64,000 bases of DNA, taken from Pseudomonadota bacterium. GTDB taxonomy: Bacteria > Desulfobacterota > Desulfobulbia > Desulfobulbales > Desulfocapsaceae. The position numbers and the translations under genes are program-made. Location: positions 27,461-91,460 of the forward strand of contig JAHJLI010000084.1 of the NCBI GenBank assembly GCA_018821785.1. The letters run 5' to 3'. The stretch's first letter is position 1. The number at the start of each line of letters is the position of its first letter. Shown here one piece after another: positions 50,498-58,215 of the stretch. Under the pieces are notes generated by a model. It saw only the letters and a program-made list of their open reading frames with translations, did no database searches and was not told the origin of the DNA.

Positions 50498-52057
50498 TCA
50501 GAACAACAGGTTATGCCTTTTGATTTTTTTGTCCAGGCCCTGTCGAGTAATTGCCAGAAGCTTGGCCGCCTTGGTCTTGTTGCCCTTGGTACGCCTCATG
50601 GCTTTTTGAATCAGAATGATTTCCAATCTTTGGGTTTGTTCCAGGAGGGCAAGGTAACCGTTTTCAACCTCATTTTCATGGTTCTTTTGACTCGAATACA
50701 GGGAATGAAGGTCCCTGGATAGTTGATCCGGTTGGATGAGTTGTCCCTCGTTGGTCAGAGCAACCAGCCGTTCAATTTCTTTCTGTAATTGCCTGACATT
50801 CCCCGGCCACCCATAGGCCTCGAACACATTCAACACTTCAGCAGAAAATCCCTGAATGTTTTTCCCGAAGCGCTCAGTAGTCAATTTCAAAAAGTGTAGT
50901 GACAGAGGAAGAATGTCCTCCTTTCGATCCCGCAGGGGTGGCAACGTGATTTCCACGGAGAATATACGAAAAAACAGATCCTCCCTGAATCGTCCCTGCG
51001 CAACCTCCTCGGCCAAATCACGGTTGGTGGCACTGATAAGCCGCAGATCATATTTGACGGGGATGTTACTCCCTACTCGCTGCCCCTCTCCCTCTTGTAT
51101 TGCCCGAAGAACTTTCGGTTGCATCACCATGGGCATCTCGCCTATTTCATCTAAAAACAGGATGCCGCCGCCAGCTTCTTCAAACAATCCTTTTCTTGCA
51201 GAATCTGCACCTGTATAAGCCCCCTTTTCATGACCGAAAAACTGGCTCTCCATTAAATTTTCTGGGATACTGGCGCAGTTAACCGGGAAGAATCCCCTCT
51301 TATGACGATCTCCAAACTGGTGAATCATTCGGGCTACAAGCTCTTTTCCTGTCCCATTTTCGCCCTGGATCAGAACATTAACGGGCGTCTTACTAACAAT
51401 ACGAACGAGATCAAGCACTTCTCGCATAGCCGAACTTTCTGCAATCAATGTAATTCCGTTAACCGATTCTTTTTCGAGACGCTCTGCTTCTTTTCCAAGG
51501 GATGTTGCAATCCTCAAAATTTCTTGGTTAAGGACAACAGACTCGATTGAAAGAGACAAAAAATGGGCGATCTCTTCAAGGCGGATCAAATCCGCTTCAG
51601 TAAAAAGCTGATTGTCAACTTTGTTGAGGAGCTGTACTGCACCGGTAACACTGTCTCCAGTAATACTTTTTATTGGAGCACATATCATGTTGTAACTGGT
51701 AAAACCGGTTTGCTCTTCAACGAATGAGTGATACCCGGTGTGGCCCTGAAGATCATTTGTCAGGAATCCCTTGCCGGAGCTGATAACTCCGCCAACGATG
51801 CTTCCTTTGAGTGGTGGTTTAATAATTTGATTTAAAAGGCCGGTTCCAAAAATGGAACAGATCTCTTTGCTCCCCAGATCCATTATAAAAACGGTGCACC
51901 GCTCTGCTTTCATCAAAGAAGGAACGAAGGAAGAGTAAAAGCTGATTAATCCGTGATAATCTTCAACGGTCCATGCACCTGCCAGCTTAGAAAGCTTCTG
52001 TTTTAACAGGTTAAGGTATGATTCTGATGTACGAATATGGGTGACAGTTTTTGACAT
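50498..52057 (-). CDS. Sigma-54-dependent transcriptional activator (GAF + AAA+ + Fis HTH)
   Basis: About 519 residues. An N-terminal GAF domain (about 15-180: YSSFVPSLMKAERCTVFIMDLGSKE-type sequence, SVTGAVQLLNKVDN) is followed by the AAA+ activator domain (about 200-435) with Walker A GENGTGKE, the sigma-54 contact loop GAYTGA, Walker B ILFLDEIGEM and the arginine finger region LRDRKEDI, and by a C-terminal Fis-type helix-turn-helix (KTKAAKLLAITRQGLDKKIKR). The GAF domain would bind a small effector, so this is a one-component activator. ATG 52057 is used; a TTG at 52069 is in frame. A sigma-54-like promoter lies divergently at 52460. Confidence 0.93.
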   Translation of the reverse strand: MSKTVTHIRTSESYLNLLKQKLSKLAGAWTVEDYHGLISFYSSFVPSLMKAERCTVFIMDLGSKEICSIFGTGLLNQIIKPPLKGSIVGGVISSGKGFLTNDLQGHTGYHSFVEEQTGFTSYNMICAPIKSITGDSVTGAVQLLNKVDNQLFTEADLIRLEEIAHFLSLSIESVVLNQEILRIATSLGKEAERLEKESVNGITLIAESSAMREVLDLVRIVSKTPVNVLIQGENGTGKELVARMIHQFGDRHKRGFFPVNCASIPENLMESQFFGHEKGAYTGADSARKGLFEEAGGGILFLDEIGEMPMVMQPKVLRAIQEGEGQRVGSNIPVKYDLRLISATNRDLAEEVAQGRFREDLFFRIFSVEITLPPLRDRKEDILPLSLHFLKLTTERFGKNIQGFSAEVLNVFEAYGWPGNVRQLQKEIERLVALTNEGQLIQPDQLSRDLHSLYSSQKNHENEVENGYLALLEQTQRLEIILIQKAMRRTKGNKTKAAKLLAITRQGLDKKIKRHNLLF

Positions 52058-52069
52058 AGGTGCAAACAA

Positions 52070-52459
52070 TGTTTACAGAACCCTAGAAAATGTTTTGTAT
52101 TATCCTGATATTACATAATTATTAAAGATATTTACACTCCTCACCCACACTTCGTTATGAGGTTAATTTGTCAGGCAAAGAAAGCGATTTCCCCAAAATG
52201 ATACAAACAACTATTTGTTTTAACAAAAATATTTTATAAGCCCTTACTGCTTTGAACTATTATTGTCACTAGGTAGCCATATGTCAACGCCGTTGTCGTT
52301 TTTTGCGTTTCTTGACCATTCCCGCAGAAATTTTTCTTTTTCAATTGTTACTTTAGAAAAAAAAATTTGACCGTAATTAATTAATTTACAATATATCCAA
52401 TATGATAAATCAACAACGAGCCACTCCCGTCACTCTATTATAACCAGAGGCATCTTGTG
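52070..52459. other. AT-rich divergent gap upstream of the sigma-54 activator
   Basis: About 390 AT-rich bases. It should hold the activator's promoter and possibly enhancer sites for the divergent promoter at 52460. A small palindrome CAACGCCGTTG occurs near 52286. Nothing else recognised. Confidence 0.45.
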
Positions 52460-52475
52460 TGGCATGGTTAATGCT
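52460..52475 (+). promoter_or_regulatory. Sigma-54-like (-24/-12) promoter before a small ORF
   Basis: TGGCATGGTTAATGCT: GG (52461-52462) and GC (52473-52474) are 10 bases apart as required. The -24 box TGGCAT is good, while the -12 box reads ATGC instead of TTGC. Start of transcription would be near 52486, 57 bases before the ATG of the small ORF. The neighbouring sigma-54 activator is the natural regulator. Confidence 0.5.
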
Positions 52476-52542
52476 ATCTCCTAAAGCATAGCACAGGCCG
52501 GCAACGAGGGGAAAATTCAAATTTCGGCAAAGAGGTAATAGT

Positions 52543-52728
52543 ATGAAAGACAAATATGATCAACCTTATTTTCGTGAGGTAGGAAAGGGATTCATAGTGA
52601 GTCAGATTGAAGGAATTGTTGGTCGTATACTCACTCAGACATACATGGATCAGCACAAAAAGACCTATGTGAAAATTAGAGGAGAATACATTCCTCTCAC
52701 CAAGGAGCACAATTTCCTTGCCGCATAG
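52543..52728 (+). CDS. Small hypothetical protein
   Basis: A 61-residue frame (MKDKYDQPYFREVGKGFIVSQ ... YIPLTKEHNFLAA) with GAGGT 8 bases before the ATG. No signal peptide, no cysteine and no membrane helix; mixed charged and hydrophobic residues suggest a small folded domain. I do not recognise a family. It lies behind a sigma-54-like promoter and opposite a sigma-54 activator, which supports that it is a real gene. Confidence 0.55.
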   Translation: MKDKYDQPYFREVGKGFIVSQIEGIVGRILTQTYMDQHKKTYVKIRGEYIPLTKEHNFLAA

Positions 52729-53225
52729 AAATCCCTAGAAAATGCCTTTCCAGGCAAGAACCTGTGAGCACAACGCTTCAAATCTATTTTTAACTGTATG
52801 ATTTTACGAATTATTTTACACTGCCACTGACGATATCCCGGCCGCAGACCCCTGCCAAGAGAAAACGATTCGTAACCCACCACCAACCCCAAGGCCAAGC
52901 TCGGCACCCACAGCAGAGACCTCTCGCCTTAGCCCCATGACCTTTTTGTCCAACTTGAAGACGGATGCTGGCGGAAGTCATCTGACTGGCCCCTCTCAAT
53001 TGTGTCCATTTGTTCACATGAAAGACTGCCCAGATTTCTTTCCGTGCAACCAGTTGATCCCGTTACGGCTTTCTCCCAGACTCCAAAATAGGTGTTGCCT
53101 CCATCTTGTTATTACACTAACATGCCTGCCTTAAAGAAATTTTTACCTGAAAAACATCAACAATATGGGCATAGTTGAAAAACTCCTAACTGGCTTTCAA
53201 GTTCTGTTGGTTTCGTGGGGATCAA
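52729..53225. other. Intergenic region before the GT10 gene
   Basis: About 500 bases with no convincing gene on either strand. Some short frames exist on the minus strand but show no codon pattern or ribosome site. No regulatory element recognised. Confidence 0.5.
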
Positions 53226-54377
53226 GTGTCGAAAAAATATTTTTCATTTACCAATACCGAGAGCTTTCCCGCCGGGCTTGAAATTCCGAAGCTGCAATGG
53301 GACAAAGCAAAAATCAAGGTCAAATTCATGCACAGGGGGCTACGTCGCGGCCTGCCCTTTTCGGGATTTCTCCGGCAATTCCCCAACTCCTTTCCGCAGT
53401 GGGGGGATTGCCTTTTCGACTTTGATGTTGATTGTCGAGATTATGACTGGCTGGTGGTCTATCACGATCTGCCCCGGGATGACACCTATTTCACCGAGGA
53501 AAAATTACACTGCCCTAAAGAACGGACAATGCTCATCACAGGTGAGCCAACTACTATCACCGTTTTTGGCACCGATTATTTGCGACAATTTGGTGTAATC
53601 CTTACCTTTCAAGAACCTTGGGCGATGAGACACCCAAAGGTTATCTTTCACCACCCCGGATTGATGTGGCATTATGGCCTGCCCTTCGATGGAGGAGAAT
53701 TTATCACTTGGGATACGATGTCCAATACCCCTCCGCCAGATAAATATCGTATGATTTCAACTGTTTGTTCTCACAGGACAAACAGAGCTACACTTCATAC
53801 AGCCCGTGTTGATTTCACTAGGATGTTAAAAGAAGAATTGCCGGAGCTTGATGTTTTCGGCCATGGAGTCAATCCCATGAACGATAAAGCGGAGGCGCTC
53901 GACCCATACCGCTTTCATATTGCGGTTGAGAATCATGTTTATGATCATCACCTGACCGAGAAACTGCCGGATGCCTATCTTGGTTACACTCTTCCCTTCT
54001 ATCATGGCGCCCCCAATGCCGCAGACTACTTCCCGAAAGAGAGCTTCATTCCCATCGATATAAACAATTATCAACGATCCCGAGATATTATTAAAGGCCA
54101 TTTGACAAACAATGAGTATCAAGATCGGTTGCCGTATATCATCGAGGCAAGACGTCGAGTGCTCGAAGAAGAAAATCTCTTTGCCATTATCAACCGTATG
54201 ATTGGGGAAAAAGAACAAGAGATCTCGACCACCACCATGGGTAAAGTTATTCGTAACCGTTCAACCATGCGGATCAAAAATCCTCTTGCCGGGGTGAGAA
54301 GTTTTGCAGAAAAAGCAATGATCAAGACCTACCAAAGGCTCACTTCCAAAACCCGTAACAAAAAAAGGGAGCTCTGA
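53226..54377 (+). CDS. Glycosyltransferase family 10 (fucosyltransferase-like)
   Basis: A 383-residue cytoplasmic protein. The C-terminal half has the GT10 donor-binding signature: YRFHIAVENHVYDHHLTEKLPDAYLGYTLPFYHGAPNAADYFP then SFIPIDINN. Here the Glu-Asn/Glu-Lys pair and the YxGAPN motif contact GDP-fucose or a related GDP-sugar in known members. The N-terminal half (about 1-170) holds the acceptor-side fold. It starts at GTG 53226 with GGGGATCAA upstream. Bacterial members add sugars to lipopolysaccharide or exopolysaccharide. It stands alone, with no polysaccharide cluster nearby, and its flanks are gene-poor. Confidence 0.85.
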   Translation: MSKKYFSFTNTESFPAGLEIPKLQWDKAKIKVKFMHRGLRRGLPFSGFLRQFPNSFPQWGDCLFDFDVDCRDYDWLVVYHDLPRDDTYFTEEKLHCPKERTMLITGEPTTITVFGTDYLRQFGVILTFQEPWAMRHPKVIFHHPGLMWHYGLPFDGGEFITWDTMSNTPPPDKYRMISTVCSHRTNRATLHTARVDFTRMLKEELPELDVFGHGVNPMNDKAEALDPYRFHIAVENHVYDHHLTEKLPDAYLGYTLPFYHGAPNAADYFPKESFIPIDINNYQRSRDIIKGHLTNNEYQDRLPYIIEARRRVLEEENLFAIINRMIGEKEQEISTTTMGKVIRNRSTMRIKNPLAGVRSFAEKAMIKTYQRLTSKTRNKKREL

Positions 54378-54938
54378 TCTCAGAATGATTTCCCCTCTCC
54401 CAAGCCAACAATACACTACAAACAGTAACCCAAAACAAAAACAAATGGACATTTCCCCGATAAAATTCCCAGGAACTAAGCCATCGTGCAAAAAGAAGAT
54501 ATTCAATGTATTCTCTGAAACGGCATAAGAATCCGTTCATTAATGACAAGTATTAAGAGAGCGGAGGCGTTCGAAAATGTGGTAAGTAAGGGCCGAATTG
54601 TGGAAAAACTGCCTCGGAAATTATAGAGTTCAGCAACAAGTTAATGCTTAATTTTATGCACCACACAAAATAATTACATTTCCCTCTTTTAATGATAAGG
54701 CCTTTCAAAGTGGACAAAATCAATCAGAAAGACAGCGCCCATCAGGAGGGCTTTTTGGATAGTGTCCGCCTTACATGGAAATTCAAGCCAGAAGTCATCG
54801 GCTTTGCTGAAGGTTTCCTTGAAGAAACCGCTCCATTTTTTGGTGATCCTTCCGTGTTCGACGCCGTTTTGAAGAATTACAAATGTCCAAGGATGCAAAA
54901 TCGGGCCGAAAAGGGTGAAGACTTCCCGATCAAAGGCA
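54378..54938. other. Gene-poor region after the GT10 gene
   Basis: About 560 bases, AT-rich. I see no supported gene, terminator or repeat here. Frames on both strands lack ribosome sites and recognisable sequence. Confidence 0.45.
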
Positions 54939-55339
54939 TCATAAATAATATAATGTCTTGCCGCCAGTGAAGGTGAGGCTGCTGCCGGAGGTGTAAAGGC
55001 CAATTGCATCACCCCCAGTAACGGTGGTATCGATGCCAAACAATGGATCCGTCGTCACCGTCAGGGGATCGGAAGTGCTGATGGCCTGTGGGTGCCATCA
55101 CCGACCGCCGCAGCACCTGAGGGGAGGTAAGAGCCCCCCCTGTGGGGGTGCAGCTCCCGGCAAAGGCACGGTGGTAATAGCCCGATATCAAACTCACCAT
55201 AAGGGCTCCAGCCTTCAGGCAAGGGGGCCAAGACCTTCGGAAATCGACGAATCATGGTGCTTCCTCAATGATGTTATAGGCAAAGGACTCCTGCACCCCA
55301 AAATTGTCGGCGTCAAAGGTGATCAGGCCTGCCGCATCT
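54939..55339 (-). pseudogene. Decayed adhesin/autotransporter-type beta-repeat fragments
   Basis: Two minus-strand pieces read like beta-helix passenger sequence but are broken by stops and frame changes. One (55083 to 54939) gives DPLTVTTDPLFGIDTTVTGG then AIGLYTSGSSLTFTGGKTL before a stop; the other (about 55339 to 55252) gives GLITFDADNFGVQESFAYNI before a stop. Thr/Gly/Ser-rich short strands such as these are typical of surface adhesins. No start, signal or translocator domain remains in the window. Chance is possible because the pieces are short. Confidence 0.4.
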
Positions 55340-55657
55340 GACGCTTTTCTCCGTAATCTTCATGCTGCCCTTTGCAAGGTAACATTTTTTACCGGGGTAG
55401 AGTCATCAATAAGTATCTGCCGTTCAAGAAGAAGAATGCAGCCTATGAACTGCTGGCGTGGATTTTCCACCATAATAAGGGTATAAAACTCTAGGGTTTC
55501 AGGTTGTTTACAATGGGATGGTTTGATGGAGCAAGCTTTCTGCCAATCGATTTCGTCCTCTGTTCTTGGTGATAGGTTATAATTCATTGGTTTTTTAGGA
55601 CTTCCTGGAAAATGCCCTTTCCAATGAAGGGCTATCCGCTCCAATGCATCAACGAAA

Positions 55658-55691
55658 AATCCAGCCGAGGCGTAGCGATATCGGCTGGATT
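55658..55691 (-). terminator. Intrinsic terminator after the exported glutaredoxin-like gene
   Basis: AATCCAGCCGA and TCGGCTGGATT form a perfect 11-pair stem with a 12-base loop. On the minus strand it is followed by TTTTCGTT. It starts 20 bases after the stop of the gene at 55711-56049. Confidence 0.7.
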
Positions 55692-55710
55692 GCCTTTATC
55701 AACTTCTACT

Positions 55711-56049
55711 TCATTTGATATAGCTTTGAATCTCAGACAGAGTTGGCCGGTTTGGAAGAAGCGCTACACCCAAATCAACAACAGGCATCTTGATGCTTCC
55801 TCCAGGCACATTATGCTCCTGAAGTTTGCGTGTGAGTTCAGACTCTTTTGATTTATCTTGATCAACATAATATTCATCGAATTGAATACCCGCATTGTGG
55901 AGTTCATTAGAAAGGCTTTTACAGAAGTTGCAGTAACTAAGAGAATACATCACAATGCGAGCATTTGGCATAGATTTTGGCTTTGAGAAATGCTGATAGC
56001 TGAAATATCCTGAACAGATAATTAAGACAATCACTAATACTTTCTTCAT
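55711..56049 (-). CDS. Membrane-anchored glutaredoxin-like protein
   Basis: A 112-residue protein with an N-terminal helix (VLVIVLIICSGYFSYQHF) acting as signal or anchor, then a glutaredoxin-like domain with the redox motif in MYSLSYCNFCKSLSNELHNAGI and the cis-Pro region VPGGSIKMPVVDLG near residue 85. It would act in the periplasm on disulfides. GAGAG lies before the ATG. It is the last of a run of small minus-strand genes separated by attC-like hairpins, and a terminator follows. Its sequence is more AT-rich than the metabolic genes of the window. Confidence 0.75.
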   Translation of the reverse strand: MKKVLVIVLIICSGYFSYQHFSKPKSMPNARIVMYSLSYCNFCKSLSNELHNAGIQFDEYYVDQDKSKESELTRKLQEHNVPGGSIKMPVVDLGVALLPNRPTLSEIQSYIK

Positions 56050-56090
56050 TTAATTTCTCTCATTTAATCTTATTAAGACGGTCATTGGTT

Positions 56091-56163
56091 GCCGGACATA
56101 TCACTCTTGATTTTGCCGCAGAATTAGAGCTTTCCGGTGAGTAACAATTTTTTTGTGTCCGGC
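56091..56163. repeat. Inverted repeat next to the attC-like hairpin
   Basis: GCCGGACA (56091-56098) and TGTCCGGC (56156-56163) are exact complements 57 bases apart. With the flanking GTT and GATCAAC the pairing extends further, with a 4-base gap. It abuts and shares its GATCAAC end with the hairpin at 56164-56294. Confidence 0.45.
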
Positions 56164-56294
56164 GATCAACGTACTATTTAATAAGTTAACGGTCGCCACT
56201 GTGCCACGGGAATCGATAGGACGGGCCGCGCTGTTTGCGGGTCCTGTGGGACAGCTGGCTGACGATTTTACTACATGTTATTAGTACGTTATGG
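56164..56294. repeat. Long bulged hairpin resembling an integron attC site (A)
   Basis: The ends GATCAAC and GTTATGG enclose arms that pair over about 40 bases: AACGTACTA with TAGTACGTT at the outside, then GTC-GCCA-CTGT-G-CCAC-G-GGA against a partner that carries single extra bases. Extra bases on one strand only and a variable loop are the hallmarks of attC sites. The length, 131 bases, is in range. The core boxes are imperfect (consensus RYYYAAC/GTTRRRY). It overlaps the stop codon of the gene at 56289-56780, as attC sites often do. Confidence 0.42.
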
Positions 56295-56780
56295 GAAATG
56301 ATCTTCAATCCAATCCATGCCTTCTCTGTAATATTTCATTGCGTTTTTAAGTTTTGGGTTCTTAGAATAAGAATCAAACAAATTTTTGAATTCTTTATAG
56401 TACCTTTGTGCTTCTTCTTGATTGTTAGCAGAGATTGCTGCCATAGAAGCACCAAAATAAATATCTAAGGGGTTTGCTACACCATAAAGGGCAGCGCTTA
56501 AGTCTAAAGTTTCAATTGCATTTTCAAATGCCACTAAACTTAATTGGTAGTCTTTGATCTGATACAATAGGTCAAAACCTTCTTGCGTCCATAGCGGAGC
56601 AAGGTACTTCTTGTTGAGAATTTTCAGATTTTCATGCCTGAGCTTTCTTGCTTCGATATATTTTTCTTTTCGTTCCAATGACTCGATGTCGCTATGAATC
56701 ACAAGGGTTCTGAATAAAGGACTAAATATTCCAATTATTTTGTATAGTAGTCGGCAAATCTTTAAGAATACCCGTTTCAT
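56289..56780 (-). CDS. Hypothetical protein with helical-repeat character
   Basis: A 163-residue protein of unknown family. The N-terminus is hydrophobic and basic (MKRVFLKICRLLYKIIGIFS), perhaps a membrane-binding helix; the rest is predicted helical with TPR-like pairs (YQLSLVAFENAIETLDLSAAL, ASMAAISANNQEEAQRYYKEF). No catalytic motif. There is no clear Shine-Dalgarno before the ATG. Low GC, minus strand, directly followed by an attC-like hairpin, which suggests a cassette gene. Confidence 0.6.
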   Translation of the reverse strand: MKRVFLKICRLLYKIIGIFSPLFRTLVIHSDIESLERKEKYIEARKLRHENLKILNKKYLAPLWTQEGFDLLYQIKDYQLSLVAFENAIETLDLSAALYGVANPLDIYFGASMAAISANNQEEAQRYYKEFKNLFDSYSKNPKLKNAMKYYREGMDWIEDHFP

Positions 56781-56944
56781 ATTATTTGTTAAATGCCGAT
56801 AGTTTCATTTTTCAATTGTTACGTGATGATCAACGATTTATTCGGTGCATTATTTTGTTATAAAACTAAATCCGTCCCCTTGTTGCCTTATTAGTTGGAC
56901 TAAACTGTTACGTTTTTATTTTCACATCAAAATTATCGAGATAA

Positions 56945-57379
56945 TTATTTCAGAGCACTTGTGTACCGTTGCGGTGAGTAGCCGTGGATTGCTGTGCCAT
57001 TGATAATTGCAAACGGCACCCCTTTCTCAGAACCCAACTTTTTTTTCCTGGCTGCTGCCTGCTCGTCTTTTTCTATATCATAAGCTTTGTAGGAGATTCC
57101 TCTGGACTCAAAAAACTGCCTGGCTTGTTTGCAATACGGACACGAACTGGTCACATATATTTCAACCTGGTTTTGTTGAGCTGTTCGCTGTGATGACGAT
57201 TCTTGGGCGGGTGCACTTCTCTTTGAATAGTCAGGTGGTGGCGGGTAATAGGTCCTGCGAACTACACCGTTCTTGTCTGTCCAGGTATAGAGAGTTTCGG
57301 AAAACGTGGGAGCTGCCAGCAGTAACTGAATAGCAAGTGGGAAGCCGCAAATGATTAGATAGATACGGGACAGTTTCAT
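56945..57379 (-). CDS. Exported DUF4124-glutaredoxin protein
   Basis: A 144-residue protein with a signal peptide (YLIICGFPLAIQLLLAAPTFSE), a short DUF4124 segment (LYTWTDKNGVVRRTYYPPPP, about 31-50), a Ser/Gln-rich linker and a glutaredoxin domain with IYVTSSCPYCKQARQFFESRGI and GVPFAIINGTAIHGYSP. DUF4124-glutaredoxin pairs are known in periplasmic thiol proteins. GGAGG lies before the ATG. It is the second exported glutaredoxin-like protein within 1.4 kb. Confidence 0.82.
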   Translation of the reverse strand: MKLSRIYLIICGFPLAIQLLLAAPTFSETLYTWTDKNGVVRRTYYPPPPDYSKRSAPAQESSSQRTAQQNQVEIYVTSSCPYCKQARQFFESRGISYKAYDIEKDEQAAARKKKLGSEKGVPFAIINGTAIHGYSPQRYTSALK

Positions 57380-57465
57380 TATAAACCTCCAGTTGATGGA
57401 AACAAACTACAGTTGCAGCCTTCGGCTTGGCCATTGACAAAAAAATCGTACCATCGATATGGGGG

Positions 57466-57554
57466 GTGTAACGTGCTGGTCCGCCGCACCGGGTAACTGA
57501 CGTAAGAATTAAAAACCGTGGTCTTCCCGGTGTCGGCTGGACTAGCTGTTGGAA
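57466..57554. repeat. Bulged hairpin resembling an integron attC site (B)
   Basis: Between GTGTAAC and GTTGGAA, GCTGGTCC-GCCG-CACCGGG pairs with a right arm that carries two single extra A/T positions and one G-U pair; the loop is 32 bases. Length 89 bases. The paired stem with extrahelical bases on one strand is the attC plan; the outer boxes each differ from consensus at one base. It lies 59 bases past the stop of the gene at 57613-58065. Confidence 0.45.
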
Positions 57555-57612
57555 TTTAACTTCCTGGCCCTGATGTTCATTTAACTCTAAATTCTAGACC
57601 CCATTATTTTTT

Positions 57613-58065
57613 TCAATCAATATAAAAGCTATACGGCAGAACAATTCGAGTTACTGTTTGGCCGTTATGCCAACAGATAACTCCATTTTTTATATCAGTC
57701 ATATCTCTTTGCCCAGGGTCAACGCCAATTGCTTTACCTATATCATTAACCTTGTCGCCCAAACTGAACCCGTTAGGGTCTATATATTCATAATCGTTAT
57801 AAATTATAATAGTATTGACATTTGAGTTGTCTCCGCCAGGAAAATTAACTTTAACTTTCTTAAATACATAATTCCAACCACCGCCTGCTGCTTCAACTCT
57901 TAATGGTTTTCCAAGTCGTTTATAAACAGTCTCTAAGGAACTAAAACCTGGATATACACCATTATAGTTATGATCGAAATAACCTATAGTTCTCTCTTTA
58001 GCGTTGCACAGAATTGCCAATGAAAGGATTGAGATGACAAACAGCATTTGAAAAACATTCTTCAT
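57613..58065 (-). CDS. Hypothetical exported protein
   Basis: A 150-residue protein with a signal peptide (VFQMLFVISILSLAILCNAKE, cut near residue 22). The mature part (TIGYFDHNYNGVYPGFSSLETVYKRLGKP, FPGGDNSNVNTIIIYNDYEYIDPNGF) looks like a small beta-rich periplasmic domain of unknown family, perhaps related to SmpA/OmlA-type folds that measure a GLPxxxx-like segment; that is a guess. AAGGA lies 6-7 bases before the ATG. Low GC; attC-like hairpins flank it on both sides, so it is the best single-gene cassette candidate. Confidence 0.6.
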   Translation of the reverse strand: MKNVFQMLFVISILSLAILCNAKERTIGYFDHNYNGVYPGFSSLETVYKRLGKPLRVEAAGGGWNYVFKKVKVNFPGGDNSNVNTIIIYNDYEYIDPNGFSLGDKVNDIGKAIGVDPGQRDMTDIKNGVICWHNGQTVTRIVLPYSFYID

Positions 58066-58115
58066 ATTAATCCTTCAACCATGATTTCTTGTACCCCCGG
58101 CGTAACCGGGCGGCC

Positions 58116-58179
58116 ACTTAACACCCCAATTACCATAAGAAACCCGCTTCGGCGGCTCCCGCTGAGACGATTGTTAGGC
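58116..58179. repeat. attC-like core boxes (C)
   Basis: ACTTAAC (58116) and GTTAGGC (58173) both match the attC core consensus RYYYAAC ... GTTRRRY exactly and are 64 bases end to end. On the minus strand the site begins GCCTAACAAT, as many known attC sites do. The inner stem pairs less well than in sites A and B (a local CCGC-TTCG-GCGG hairpin is present). It lies 37 bases past the stop of the gene at 58216-59145. Confidence 0.4.
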
Positions 58180-58215
58180 ACGTTTGGTCACCATTTTACG
58201 AGTCTCTGATACCAC

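Noticed and set aside
54689..55039. A 116-residue minus-strand frame
   Set aside because: It runs in a different frame through the adhesin-like fragment and lacks start signals; the fragment reading is more coherent.
55360..55644. A 94-residue minus-strand frame
   Set aside because: No ribosome site, no recognisable motif, and it lies in a region of decayed sequence; left out for lack of support.
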